Source: Mangrovimicrobium sp048323675
GTDB lineage: Bacteria; Pseudomonadota; Gammaproteobacteria; Pseudomonadales; Halieaceae
NCBI RefSeq assembly: GCF_048323675.1
Contig: NZ_JBLWFK010000004.1
Coordinates: 372,001-436,000 of the forward strand
DNA: 64,000 nucleotides
Direction of reading: 5' to 3'
Shown: in pieces, positions 55,457-64,000 of the stretch
Layout: each line of letters starts with the position of its first letter
How positions within the stretch are numbered: the first letter of the stretch is position 1
Translations under genes and position numbers: made by a program
The notes under the pieces: model-generated
What the model was told of the DNA's origin: nothing
What the model saw: only the letters and a program-made list of their open reading frames with translations
Databases searched by the model: none

Positions 55457-57180
55457 AGCAGGAACTCCGCACGCACCTCCTCGCGCAGCATGTCCGGCGG
55501 CAGCAGGCCCTGTTGCAGGATGAAGTCGTGGAAGGTCATCTGGTTGAAGCGCTCTCCCAGGGCCATGCTCAGTTCCGTCCGCAGGCCCATCAGGGTGACG
55601 AAGCCGAAGTAGTAGGAGGTCGCCTGGCCGGGCATGCGATAGGCATAGCGATCGGCCTCGGAGCTGGCCATCGGCTCGGACATCAGCAGTTCGCGCATCA
55701 GGAAATCCCGGGCGCCGTCCCGGCTGAGCTGCCCGGTGTTGACCATCGGGTCGAGGAACATGCGCGCCGCCCGCCAGCTCAGGCTGTGCAGGGCGAACAG
55801 CTGCCCCTCCGGCGGCAGGTAGGGCAACATCACCGATTCCGCGTAGAGGGCCCAGCCCTCGGCGTTGGCGCTGTTGAAGGCGTAGGTGGCGCGGGCGAGC
55901 GAGACGCCCTCTTCCACCATACTGGAAAACTGCAGTTCGTGCCCGGGGCGCACTTCGTGGATCGTCAGGGTCCAGGCGTAGGCGGCATGACTGAAGTCGT
56001 CCATCTGGCTGGACTCACCGAGGGCCGGATTTTTCTGCACCAGCACGAACTCCCCGTACTGCCCGGTGTTGTTCACCAGTTGCGGCGGGCTCATGTAGGA
56101 AGCCGGCATTGCCGCGGATTCCGCCGCGGTGGCCTCGCGGATTGACGCGGCACGCTCGGGCAGGCTGACGATGTTCTCGCGGCGGATGATCGCCTCCAGC
56201 TTTTCCAGGGTATCGAGGTAGGTCGGCAGCACCTGCTCCGGGGCCAGCTGTTCGGCCTTGAGCGCGGCGAGAACCGACAGCAGGTCCCGCTGTTCCCAGT
56301 TGCGCTGCTGTGCGATTTCCGCCGCCAGCACCTGCATCTGGCTGCGCAGCAACTGGTAACTGTACTGGCCCTGCGCGATCAGCGCCTGCGGCGACATATC
56401 CACGCCGTACTCTTTCAGCGCGTTGGCGTACAGTGCCGGCGGCAGGCGGTTTTCCTCGCGAGCGCGTGGCAGCATGCTATCGCGCAGCCACTGGGTATAG
56501 GCTTCCAGCTGTTGCGCCAGCAGTGCATAGTCGTCTTCCCAGCCGCTCAGTTCGCTTTCAGCCAACAGGGTATGCAGGCCATCCAGGACCAGTGGTGCCT
56601 TTTCCACGGCGTTCTCCACAGCACCGCGGTAGGGCCCGACCAGCCCTGCGACGCCAAAGCGCTCACTGCTGAACTGCCTGGCCATCTCGGTGATCGGCTG
56701 GTAGCCCGGCGCACGGCCGTTGTACTTGCGCAGGCGCTCCAGCACCGCGGGGCGGCGCTCGGCGGCCACACGCGGGTCCAGCAGGCTATTGATGCTGCCG
56801 AATACCAGGTCGTGCACATCGACAAAGGGCAGCAGGTACTGGTGTTCCAGCTCCGAGGTGGTATTTGCCCGCTGCAGTGCCTGGACCAGGATTTCCACGT
56901 CCTGGCGCACCCGGCTGTCCTGCTCGGTTTCCAGCATCGCGGAGAGGCGCTGGATCTGCTCGCGGTTGACCGCCAGTTCGGCGCGCCGTGCGGACTCGCT
57001 GATCTCCATTACCTCGGGGTCGAACTGGGCCAGCCCAACGCTACTGCGCTCCTCAGGTGCAAAGGGACCCTGCGCGCGCATCAGTTCCAGGGTAATGGCG
57101 TCGGAACGCTCGACCCAGTCCGCGTGGACGGGCAGGGCTACAGCCAGCACAGCCGGGAGAATAATTCGGGGAAACTTCAT
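55453..57180 (-). CDS. DUF885 family secreted protein, peptidase-like
   Basis: 575 aa. Signal peptide MKFPRIILPAVLAVALPVHA, so periplasmic. The mature protein is almost wholly helical. It has the metallopeptidase-like motif TIHEVRPGHELQFSS (H-E-x3-G-H) and downstream NANAEGWALYAESVMLPY (EGWALY), both conserved in DUF885, which is related to M32/M3-type carboxypeptidases. Substrate unknown. Convergent 4-nt overlap with the M48 gene; divergent from ald. Confidence 0.87.
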   Translation of the reverse strand: MKFPRIILPAVLAVALPVHADWVERSDAITLELMRAQGPFAPEERSSVGLAQFDPEVMEISESARRAELAVNREQIQRLSAMLETEQDSRVRQDVEILVQALQRANTTSELEHQYLLPFVDVHDLVFGSINSLLDPRVAAERRPAVLERLRKYNGRAPGYQPITEMARQFSSERFGVAGLVGPYRGAVENAVEKAPLVLDGLHTLLAESELSGWEDDYALLAQQLEAYTQWLRDSMLPRAREENRLPPALYANALKEYGVDMSPQALIAQGQYSYQLLRSQMQVLAAEIAQQRNWEQRDLLSVLAALKAEQLAPEQVLPTYLDTLEKLEAIIRRENIVSLPERAASIREATAAESAAMPASYMSPPQLVNNTGQYGEFVLVQKNPALGESSQMDDFSHAAYAWTLTIHEVRPGHELQFSSMVEEGVSLARATYAFNSANAEGWALYAESVMLPYLPPEGQLFALHSLSWRAARMFLDPMVNTGQLSRDGARDFLMRELLMSEPMASSEADRYAYRMPGQATSYYFGFVTLMGLRTELSMALGERFNQMTFHDFILQQGLLPPDMLREEVRAEFLL

Positions 57181-57352
57181 CTAGGCCAATACTCCGGGTG
57201 AACATCAGGGGACATAGACGAGCAAAATCGCATCTACCTCAATGCTCCGCGCGGGAAACCGGTCCGGAACAGCTACCCCTTTGGTGGAATCGCGCCTTCC
57301 GGCGCAAGCGGTAACATGCGGCGGTATAACCATCCACGTGGAGGAACTCAGC

Positions 57353-58471
57353 GTGCTTGTCGGCGTACCGAAGGAAATCAAGAACATGGAATTCCGGGTC
57401 GGTCTAACCACCGGGTCGGTGCAGGAACTCGTCCATCACGGTCACCAGGTCCTGGTGGAGCGCCGCGCCGGGGAAGGCGTGGGACTCACCGATGACATGT
57501 ACCGCGCGGCCGGGGCGGAAATCGTCAGTTCCGCAGCGGAAGTCTTCGAGCGCAGCGAAATGGTGGTCAAGGTCAAGGAGCCGCAGCCGGACGAGTGCCG
57601 GATGTTGCGCGAGGGCCAGCTGCTGTTCACCTACCTGCACCTCGCGCCGGACCCGGAGCAGGCGCGACTGCTGCGCGAATCCGGCTGTATCGCCATCGCC
57701 TACGAAACCGTTACCGCCGCTGACGGCAGCCTGCCGCTGCTCTCGCCGATGAGCGAGGTAGCCGGGCGTATGTCCATCCAGGCCGGCGCCCACGCGCTGG
57801 AAAAACACATGGGTGGCTCCGGCATGCTGCTGGGCGGCGTGCCGGGGGTGGAAGCGGCGCGGGTCGTGGTGATCGGCGGCGGTGTCGTCGGCACCAACGC
57901 GATTCGCATGGCCATGGGTATGGAGGCCCACGTCACCGTACTCGACAGCTCGCTGAAGCGCCTGAAAGAACTGGATTTCCAGTTCGGCTGCATGCTCAAC
58001 ACCATCTACTCCACCCGCGAATCCCTGTGGAAACATGTGACCGGCGCGGACCTCGTCATCGGCGCCGTGCTGATCCCCGGCGCCACCGCTCCCAAGCTGG
58101 TCAGCCGGGAAATGCTCCGGGCGATGCGCCCCGGGTCGGTGGTGGTGGATGTCGCCATCGACCAGGGCGGCTGCTTTGAAACCAGCCGCCCGACCACCCA
58201 CGAGAACCCCACTTACATCGAGGAAGGCGTGGTGCATTACTGCGTGGCCAATATGCCCGGCGGTGTCGCCCGCACCTCGACCATGGCGCTCAACAACGCC
58301 ACCCTGCCTTTCACCCTGGCGCTGGCGGACAAGGGCTATCGCAAGGCACTGCAGGATGACCCGCACCTGATGAAGGGCCTCAATGTGTTCCGCGGCGCGA
58401 TCACCTGCCCCGCCGTGGCCGAGGCCCTGGGTACCGACTACCGGACCGCGGAGGACGCGCTGGCAGCCTGA
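57353..58471 (+). CDS. ald: Alanine dehydrogenase
   Basis: NAD-dependent interconversion of alanine with pyruvate and ammonia. 372 aa (family about 370). Start GTG at 57353, reading (M)LVGVPKEIKNMEFRVGLT, with GAGGAA 8 nt upstream. Conserved catalytic region LFTYLHLAPD, NAD fold VVIGGGVVGTNAIRMAMG, and the late VANMPGGVARTSTMALNNAT. The ATG at 57242 is upstream of homology. No Lrp/AsnC regulator next to it. Confidence 0.95.
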   Translation: MLVGVPKEIKNMEFRVGLTTGSVQELVHHGHQVLVERRAGEGVGLTDDMYRAAGAEIVSSAAEVFERSEMVVKVKEPQPDECRMLREGQLLFTYLHLAPDPEQARLLRESGCIAIAYETVTAADGSLPLLSPMSEVAGRMSIQAGAHALEKHMGGSGMLLGGVPGVEAARVVVIGGGVVGTNAIRMAMGMEAHVTVLDSSLKRLKELDFQFGCMLNTIYSTRESLWKHVTGADLVIGAVLIPGATAPKLVSREMLRAMRPGSVVVDVAIDQGGCFETSRPTTHENPTYIEEGVVHYCVANMPGGVARTSTMALNNATLPFTLALADKGYRKALQDDPHLMKGLNVFRGAITCPAVAEALGTDYRTAEDALAA

Positions 58472-58573
58472 TTCCGGGGTTAATGCCGGCATGGCTGGGC
58501 GTGCCGGCGCCAGTGGCGCAGTTCGCGCACTTTCACGTTATGATTGGGGTTTGGCTCAACCGCAATCAACACC

Positions 58574-59428
58574 ATGACCCAGCTATCCACCTACAGCCGC
58601 CATATTGCCGGGCTCGTCGACAGCATCGAAGATGAGAGTTTTCCGCAACGCCTGATCGCCCTGCTGCGCGATCTGGTGCCGGTGGATGACGCGACGATTA
58701 TCGCCTACCCCGAGACGACCCTGCCGGTGCTCGAATACTTCGAAGTGCCGGACAATTCCGGGGGATCGACGCTGGACAAGTTCGTCATGGGCGCCTTTCT
58801 GCTCGACCCCTACTACCTCGCCGGCTCCCGCGACCACAAGTTCGGCCTGTTCCGCCTGCGCGACCTGTCGCCCAAGGGCTTCAAGGAAAGCGAGTACTAC
58901 AAGACCTGGTACCGCAACTGCGGCTACCAGGATGAGTGCGGCTTTGTCATTCCCATCTCCGATGAGGGCTTCGTGAACATCGCGCTGGGCAAGACCGCGG
59001 CCCGCGCCAGCTTCACCGCCCGGGAATGCGAAATGCTGCAGGATGTGTATCCGGTGATCGAATCGCTGGCCCGGCAGTACTGGAGCCAGGCGCTGCAACC
59101 GGCCGGCGGCATCAACCTGCGGGCGCAGTTGCACCAGGCGTTGGAGGCTTTCGGCTCCAGCATGCTCACCGAGCGCGAAGCGCAGGTCATCAACCTGGTG
59201 TTGCACGGTCACAGCACCAAGACTGTCGCCGACAAGCTCTCCATCTCCATGGAGACGGTCAAGCTGCACCGCAAGCACGCCTACGCCAAGCTGGAAGTGT
59301 CCTCACAGGCGGAACTGTTCTACCTGTTTCTCGACTCGGTGATGAGCGCGCAGGATTACGCCGGGGGCGACACCCTGGTCGCCTATATGCAGCCGCCGCC
59401 GCGGCCGGCAAAACCCGCCAGGCGCTGA
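58574..59428 (+). CDS. LuxR-family transcriptional regulator
   Basis: 284 aa. Residues 1-190 form a sensory domain without recognisable acyl-homoserine-lactone signature. The C-terminal GerE-type helix-turn-helix is at about 207-262 (LTEREAQVINLVLHGHSTKTVADKLSISMETVKLHRKHAYAKL). A proline-rich tail ends the protein. ATG 58574 preferred over GTG/ATG 58544, which overlaps TATGAT (58539-58544), a possible -10. Convergent with the amidohydrolase operon, so it is a candidate regulator of it or of ald. Confidence 0.85.
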   Translation: MTQLSTYSRHIAGLVDSIEDESFPQRLIALLRDLVPVDDATIIAYPETTLPVLEYFEVPDNSGGSTLDKFVMGAFLLDPYYLAGSRDHKFGLFRLRDLSPKGFKESEYYKTWYRNCGYQDECGFVIPISDEGFVNIALGKTAARASFTARECEMLQDVYPVIESLARQYWSQALQPAGGINLRAQLHQALEAFGSSMLTEREAQVINLVLHGHSTKTVADKLSISMETVKLHRKHAYAKLEVSSQAELFYLFLDSVMSAQDYAGGDTLVAYMQPPPRPAKPARR

Positions 59429-59473
59429 GTTTTTCCAAGCACCAGGCGCTTCGCTACCACGCCGCTTCCGGAA

Positions 59474-61201
59474 TCAGGGTTGCGCCGGATCACTGCGCTG
59501 ATAGACCCTGCGCCCACCCAGCCAGGTGCTCTCCACCGGAACTGCGTGAATCTCGTGCACTGGCACCTCGAACAGGCCATCTCCCAGCACCACGAAATCC
59601 GCCCGCTTGCCTTTCTCGATGGAGCCAATCTCGTCTTCCATGTGTAACTGGTAGGCTGCATCGATGGTATAGCCGCGAATCATTTCCGCCACCCCCAGGC
59701 GTTCGCTGGCGCGCGGTTGCACCGGTGCGTTGGGGTCGCCGGGATCCTGCCGGGTAATGCCCACCTCCATCTGCAGCAGCGGCGCCATACCCCCGAGGCC
59801 TGGACCGGAGGCGGGAAAGTCGCTGCCCCAGGTCAGCCTGACGCCGCGCTCGGCCAGGCTGTGGTAACGCCAGTAGCGCTGGAACTGGTCGTCACTGACC
59901 AGCTCCTTGCCGATTGAGTCGTAGGAGGCCCACAGCGGCGAGGACTGGGCGATCACGTCGAGGTCGGCGAAACGCTGCAGGTCCTCATCGGCGATCACTT
60001 CAATGTGGCAGATGGTGTAGCGGGAGGAGCTGTCCGGCGAGGCCTTGCGCGCCGTTTCCACCGCGTCCAGCCCCTGGCGAACGGCGCGGTCGCCGATGGC
60101 GTGCATGTGCACGTCGATACCCGCGGCGGCGGCCTCGCGGACCATCGCGGCAACCTGGGCATCAGTAAAGTTCAGGTCGCCCCGGTTGTCCGGCTCCCCC
60201 CGGTAGTGGTCCAGCATCGCCGCGGTGCGGCCTTCCACGGTGCCATCGAGAAGCAGTTTGAGCACCCGGTAGTGGTAGTGGGGGCCGCGCAGGTGCTCGC
60301 CCCAGTCGAGGGCGGTCGCCACCGCCGCTTCCGCCTGCTCGGGACCCGCGGGCTTGTAACTGCCGACGATGCGCACGGTCAGGTCGCCGCTGCTCTCCAG
60401 GCGGCGCAATACCGCGGGGAGAAAGGGTTCGATATCCATTTCATGGGCGTCGAACAGTGCGGTGACACCGTAGCTGTTGAGTGCATCCATGACGATGGCA
60501 CTGCCCGCCACCAGGCTGTCCTCGTTGATCACTGCAAAGGCATCCATCGCCCGCTGCGCGGCGTCCTCCAGCAGGTAGCCGGTGGGCTCGCCTGCCGCAT
60601 CGCGGCGGTAATAGCTGAAACCCGGCGAGGGATCCGGGGTATCGCGGGTAATGCCGAGAACCTCCAGTGCGCGGGTATTGGCCCAGGCGCCGTGGAAACT
60701 TTCATCCATGATCAATACCGGACGATCCGCCACCACGGCATCAATCTGCTCGCGATGCGGACCCGCCGCCCCGAAGACCGAAGCGAGAAAGCCATAGCCG
60801 AAAATCAGGCCATCACCGGGATACTCCCCGGCATAGTGTTCAATCGCGGCTAGCCAGTCCGCCACACTGCCCCCGGTGTCCAGCGACAGGGTCTGGATAT
60901 AGGCGCCGCCGGACAGGGGATGGATATGGGTATCGATGAAGCCGGGCAGCAGCATGTGGCCCTGCATCCGGTGGATGGTCGAATTCCCGTCGGCCATGGC
61001 GAGCGCAGTCGCATTGTCGCCCACGTAGGCAATGCGGCCATCCTCCACCGCCATTGCCCTGGCCCGAGGCTGGTCGTCATCGAGGGTGTAAATATCGGCA
61101 TCGATGAAAATCGCATCCGGCGCCGCAACGGCGGGTCCGGGCGATGCGGCAAGCAGCAGCGCCGCCAGCATTGCAGACAATACGCGAAGCGAAACTTTCA
61201 T
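59474..61201 (-). CDS. Secreted amidohydrolase, YtcJ-like
   Basis: 575 aa. Signal peptide MKVSLRVLSAMLAALLLAASPGPAVAA. Amidohydrolase_3 barrel with metal motif DTHIHP (H92, H94), carboxylated-lysine region KLLLDGTVEGRTAAMLDHY, MHAIGDRA, CHIEV, and the final metal aspartate in LTWGSDFPASGPG. Such enzymes hydrolyse amide bonds of unknown N-acyl or imide substrates. Starts 26 nt after the sulfotransferase stop; third gene of the TonB-receptor operon. A frame to 61231 overlaps the neighbour. Confidence 0.9.
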   Translation of the reverse strand: MKVSLRVLSAMLAALLLAASPGPAVAAPDAIFIDADIYTLDDDQPRARAMAVEDGRIAYVGDNATALAMADGNSTIHRMQGHMLLPGFIDTHIHPLSGGAYIQTLSLDTGGSVADWLAAIEHYAGEYPGDGLIFGYGFLASVFGAAGPHREQIDAVVADRPVLIMDESFHGAWANTRALEVLGITRDTPDPSPGFSYYRRDAAGEPTGYLLEDAAQRAMDAFAVINEDSLVAGSAIVMDALNSYGVTALFDAHEMDIEPFLPAVLRRLESSGDLTVRIVGSYKPAGPEQAEAAVATALDWGEHLRGPHYHYRVLKLLLDGTVEGRTAAMLDHYRGEPDNRGDLNFTDAQVAAMVREAAAAGIDVHMHAIGDRAVRQGLDAVETARKASPDSSSRYTICHIEVIADEDLQRFADLDVIAQSSPLWASYDSIGKELVSDDQFQRYWRYHSLAERGVRLTWGSDFPASGPGLGGMAPLLQMEVGITRQDPGDPNAPVQPRASERLGVAEMIRGYTIDAAYQLHMEDEIGSIEKGKRADFVVLGDGLFEVPVHEIHAVPVESTWLGGRRVYQRSDPAQP

Positions 61202-61227
61202 CGTGCCAACTCCGGACCGGTGGGCCC

Positions 61228-62799
61228 TCAATCGTCCAGCGGAATGCCCGCGGATTGCAGAATATCGATGACCGGCGCCAGTTGTCGCTCATAGCGGCGC
61301 CAGCGCGCCACCGAACCGCGGTGGGCGGGCTGGCGCACCTGCACCGCGCTGGCGGTGTTGACCGCGCTGGCCTGCAGGTGGAAGTCGCGGCAGGCGTCCT
61401 CCCAGGGCAATTCGAGGTAGTCGACGATGCGCCGGGCCTCGCCCTCCACATCCGCCACCACCGCCTCGTAGCGCACATCGAGAAAACGCCCGGGGAAGCG
61501 CGCCCGCCACTGCGCCATCAGGCGGTAGTAGCGCACGAAGTGCCGGGCCATCTCGCCGAGTTCGTAGGAGTGGGGATAGGCGTCGGCGAACAGCTGCTTG
61601 AACACCGAGAAGCAGACATCCCGCGGGTCGCGCACCAGGTGAATGATTTTCGCCTGCGGCAGCGCGGCGAGAATATGTGGCAGGAACAGGTAGTTGTAGG
61701 GCAATTTGTCGACGAAGCGCGGCAGCTCCCCGCGCAGCCGCCGCGAACGCTGCAGGTATTCGTTGCCGAGCTTTTCCGGATCGAGGCCCAGGGCCGACTC
61801 GAACAGCGCCGGACTGAAGCGTTCCTGGCCGTCGTAGTCGGCGAGGCGGCGCACGCTGTTGCCGAAGTACTGCAACTCGCCCGCCGAGTGCACCGCGCTG
61901 TGGGCGGTCACGATGCGCTCCACCAGCGTGGTGCCGGTGCGCGGCTGGCCGATGATGAAGATCGGGCTGGTATCAGCGCAGCCGGCGCCCTGCCCGGAAA
62001 GCCATTCAGTGGTGTAGTGACGGGCGAGGCTGGCGAAGGTCGCCTCCTCGTTGGCCTCGTCGTAGGGCAGGCCCTTGCGCCGCGCCGCGGCGCCGGCACT
62101 GAATGCCTCGAAGGCCTCGTTCCAGGCCTGCAGGTCTTCCAGTTCCTTGCCGATCGCGTAATTCAGGAACGCCTGTGCCTGCAGCGGCAGGCGACGCGCG
62201 GCCAATACCTCGCGCATCTCGGTGATATGTACACTATCCGTGGCCTTCGCCAGCCCGGCTTTCAGCCAGTGGGCCTGGGCGCTGCCGGGAAACTCGCGCA
62301 ATACGCCGTCGAGCGCCTCGGCAGCCTCGCCGGTGCGGCCGAGGTAGATGAGGTTGTTGGCGTGATTGATGCGAAAGGCAGGGTGGCCGGGACGCCCCTT
62401 GCGCGCCCGGTCGAACCAGGCCTCGGCATCCGCGTGCTCACCGAGCAGCGACAGGGCGCTGCCGATCACATCGTGGATCTCGGGGATTTCGCCGTCCTCG
62501 TAGCGCAGGGCGTTGGCGAGGGCCAGGTCAGCGCGGTTGACCTGGCCGCCCTCGGCCAGCAGTTTGGCCAGGTGAGCCCAGGCGGCAGCGTGCTGCGGCT
62601 GCAGGCGAACGACGGTACTGAAGGCGGCCTGGGCGGAGCGGCGGTCGCCGCTCTCCAGGCCAATCAGGCCGACCAGCAGGTGTGCGGGCACGACCCTGGG
62701 GTTCTCCGCCAGTACCAGCTTGCAGCAGGTGGCGGCCTCGTTGAGCTTGCCCTGCGACAAGGCCCGGAAACCCCGGGCCAGCATATCGCGAGAGGTCAT
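61228..62799 (-). CDS. TPR-domain sulfotransferase
   Basis: 523 aa, no signal peptide, cytosolic. Residues 1-240 hold about six tetratricopeptide repeats (protein-binding). Residues 275-523 form a Sulfotransfer_3 domain with the PAPS 5'-phosphosulfate loop GQPRTGTTLVE (284-294) and the 3'-phosphate motif RDPRDVCFS (390-398). Transfers sulfate from PAPS to an unknown acceptor; the TPRs suggest a protein or peptide acceptor. It starts 4 nt after the TonB-receptor stop, an arrangement common in marine alpha- and gammaproteobacteria. Confidence 0.9.
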   Translation of the reverse strand: MTSRDMLARGFRALSQGKLNEAATCCKLVLAENPRVVPAHLLVGLIGLESGDRRSAQAAFSTVVRLQPQHAAAWAHLAKLLAEGGQVNRADLALANALRYEDGEIPEIHDVIGSALSLLGEHADAEAWFDRARKGRPGHPAFRINHANNLIYLGRTGEAAEALDGVLREFPGSAQAHWLKAGLAKATDSVHITEMREVLAARRLPLQAQAFLNYAIGKELEDLQAWNEAFEAFSAGAAARRKGLPYDEANEEATFASLARHYTTEWLSGQGAGCADTSPIFIIGQPRTGTTLVERIVTAHSAVHSAGELQYFGNSVRRLADYDGQERFSPALFESALGLDPEKLGNEYLQRSRRLRGELPRFVDKLPYNYLFLPHILAALPQAKIIHLVRDPRDVCFSVFKQLFADAYPHSYELGEMARHFVRYYRLMAQWRARFPGRFLDVRYEAVVADVEGEARRIVDYLELPWEDACRDFHLQASAVNTASAVQVRQPAHRGSVARWRRYERQLAPVIDILQSAGIPLDD

Positions 62800-62803
62800 G
62801 GCA

Positions 62804-64000
62804 TCAATCGGTGCTCATCCTGATCTTGATGCCCACGGTGCGCGGCCGTGCCGGCCCGATGAAATGCGCGGGGAAGACCGAATCGCCGTTGGTGCCCTGG
62901 TCGTAGTAGAACTCGTCGGTGAGGTTATCGACGTAACCGGTGATACTCCAGACATCGCCGCGGTAACCGGCGCTGAGCTGGAGTTCCTCGTAGCCGTCGA
63001 TCTCCAGGCTGTCCGGTTCCCAGCCGCCGTACTGCTCGGTCTGGAAGGTGAAGGCGAGCAGGCCGAACACCTCGCCATCGAAGAACGGCACGTGGGCGCC
63101 GAGGGTGGCGAAGCCGGACCATTCCGGCGCCCAGGGAATCGCCTGGCCTTCGCAGACATCGAGGCCGCCGCAGATCAGCTGCACCTCTTTGCCCTCGCTG
63201 TCAAACCAGGCGATACCGGCGTTGAAGTCGAAGTAGTCGCCGAGACCCTGGGAAAGGGTGCCCTCGAAGCCCCAGCCATCGACCTGGCCGACGTTCTTGG
63301 CGTAGAACAGCGCGCCCTCGTAGTAGCTGGCCTGCAGGTCCTCGTACTCATAGTAGAACGCGTTGGCGGTGATCCGGGTCGAGTCGCCGAGGCTGCCCTT
63401 GTAACCGATTTCGTAGGAGACGGATGTTTCCGGGTCGAAACCGGCTGGTTTGTACGCGTCGGGCGTGGCCTCGGTGACTCCGTATTCCGCCGGCGGTGTC
63501 AGGCCGAAGGTATTGAAGCCACCTGACTTGTAGCCCCAGGTCACACTGCCGAAGAGCAGCATGTCCTCGTTCGGGTGGTAGTTGAGAATGACCCGCGGGG
63601 TGAACTCGTCCCAGCTGTCGGAGGCCTTCAGCGGCCCCTCGGGGGTGGAAAAACCGAGCGCGGCGCGGTTGCCCAGCACCGGGCTGTTGGACGGCAGCAC
63701 GAGATTGCTGAAGTCTTTCTTGTCGTAGGTATAGCGCACCCCGACACTGGCGTCCCAGCTCTCGTTGAAGTCGTAGCCCACATCGAGGTAGGCCGCATAG
63801 CCCTCGTACTTGCCGCGGGCGTGGTTGCGGTCGATCATCTCGCCGTTCGCGCTGCCCTCCCAGTCGAAGGTGCCGAAATAGTCGAGGAAGTACTGCACGT
63901 ACTCGCCGTCCGGGTAATAGGCGGCGTAGTCCTTGTAGTAAGCGAACAGGTCGGCGCAGGTGGTCTCGTAGTAGGCGTAGTAGGCGGAGCAGAAGAAGTC
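62804..64000 (-). CDS. TonB-dependent receptor, C-terminal barrel part (cut by window edge)
   Basis: 398 visible codons of an outer-membrane beta-barrel. Alternating strands such as YEGYAAYLDVGYDFNESWDASVGVRYTY, FTPRVILNYHPNEDMLLFGSVTWGYKSGGFN, SVSYEIGYKG and QLSAGYRGDVWSITGYVDNLTDEFYY are typical. It resembles the receptors with a GGFN strand common in Halieaceae and Sphingomonads. The edge segment (63899-64000) is extremely Tyr-rich with two Cys, probably an extracellular loop. The end reads RTVGIKIRMSTD, lacking the usual terminal aromatic residue. Plug domain and signal peptide lie beyond the window. Confidence 0.92.
   Translation of the reverse strand, partial: DFFCSAYYAYYETTCADLFAYYKDYAAYYPDGEYVQYFLDYFGTFDWEGSANGEMIDRNHARGKYEGYAAYLDVGYDFNESWDASVGVRYTYDKKDFSNLVLPSNSPVLGNRAALGFSTPEGPLKASDSWDEFTPRVILNYHPNEDMLLFGSVTWGYKSGGFNTFGLTPPAEYGVTEATPDAYKPAGFDPETSVSYEIGYKGSLGDSTRITANAFYYEYEDLQASYYEGALFYAKNVGQVDGWGFEGTLSQGLGDYFDFNAGIAWFDSEGKEVQLICGGLDVCEGQAIPWAPEWSGFATLGAHVPFFDGEVFGLLAFTFQTEQYGGWEPDSLEIDGYEELQLSAGYRGDVWSITGYVDNLTDEFYYDQGTNGDSVFPAHFIGPARPRTVGIKIRMSTD

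Noticed and set aside
61144..62823. 559-codon plus-strand frame opposite the sulfotransferase
   Set aside because: Shadow of a gene with clear PAPS-binding motifs; no start signal.

Overview
The window reads as core chromosome of a GC-rich marine-type gammaproteobacterium. Three things support this: the order proA-nadD-rsfS-rlmH-mrdA-rodA-mltB-rlpA-dacA-ybeD-lipB, which I recall from Pseudomonas; a class Ia ribonucleotide reductase with two ATP-cones; and a TonB receptor next to a TPR-sulfotransferase and a RegBA redox pair. Halieaceae/Cellvibrionales would fit, but that placement is inference. I see no phage, insertion sequence, CRISPR array or integron.

Layout. (1) 1-3830, minus strand: the start of the S10 ribosomal operon (rpsJ, rplC, rplD, rplW, rplB, rpsS, rplV, partial rpsC), driven by a near-perfect sigma-70 promoter. 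(2) 4006-8414: a short DksA-type zinc-finger protein, a TM2 membrane protein, prfC, and the regB-regA redox two-component pair. (3) 8490-18328, minus strand: a long cell-envelope/housekeeping cluster (lipB, DUF493, dacA, rlpA, mltB, rodA, mrdA, rlmH, rsfS, nadD, proA), many genes overlapping by 1-4 nt. (4) 18463-20570: peroxiredoxin, bfd and bfr with Fur-like operators, and grxD. (5) 20571-23169: an intergenic region holding a 106-bp inverted-repeat element, then argD and argF. (6) 23170-28891: the nrdA control region (DnaA box, two NrdR boxes), nrdA, nrdB, a 61-aa protein and a nitrobindin-like barrel. (7) 28892-32906: fadBA behind a PsrA-like operator, then yqcC. (8) 33043-43xxx: tRNA-Gly(CCC), NTF2-like and MOSC proteins, dinG, an acyltransferase, small membrane and secreted proteins, a tyrosine phosphatase, dgkA, rpsT, a PHA-system protein, hslO and pckA. 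(9) 44178-49221: an operon with every enzyme from dihydroxyacetone phosphate to phosphatidate (HAD-PlsC fusion, PlsB-like, GpsA). (10) 49335-55456: pbpG, a DUF4156 lipoprotein, mltD, a Tat-type aldo/keto reductase with an MFS carrier, and an M48 lipoprotein protease. (11) 55453-64000: a DUF885 peptidase-like protein, ald, a LuxR regulator, and a minus-strand operon of a TonB-dependent receptor (cut by the window edge), a TPR-sulfotransferase and a secreted amidohydrolase.

How the genes work together. Regions 1-3 supply translation and peptidoglycan elongation (RodA/PBP2 with the hydrolases MltB, RlpA and DacA). Region 4 is an iron/redox module. Region 6 makes dNTPs and carries the expected replication-linked control sites. 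Region 7 degrades fatty acids and region 9 builds phospholipid from them. The least understood part is the TonB receptor-sulfotransferase-amidohydrolase operon, together with the 106-bp inverted-repeat element and a 16-bp perfect palindrome upstream of a small secreted cysteine protein. These are the best places to look for something undescribed; nothing here proves a new system.
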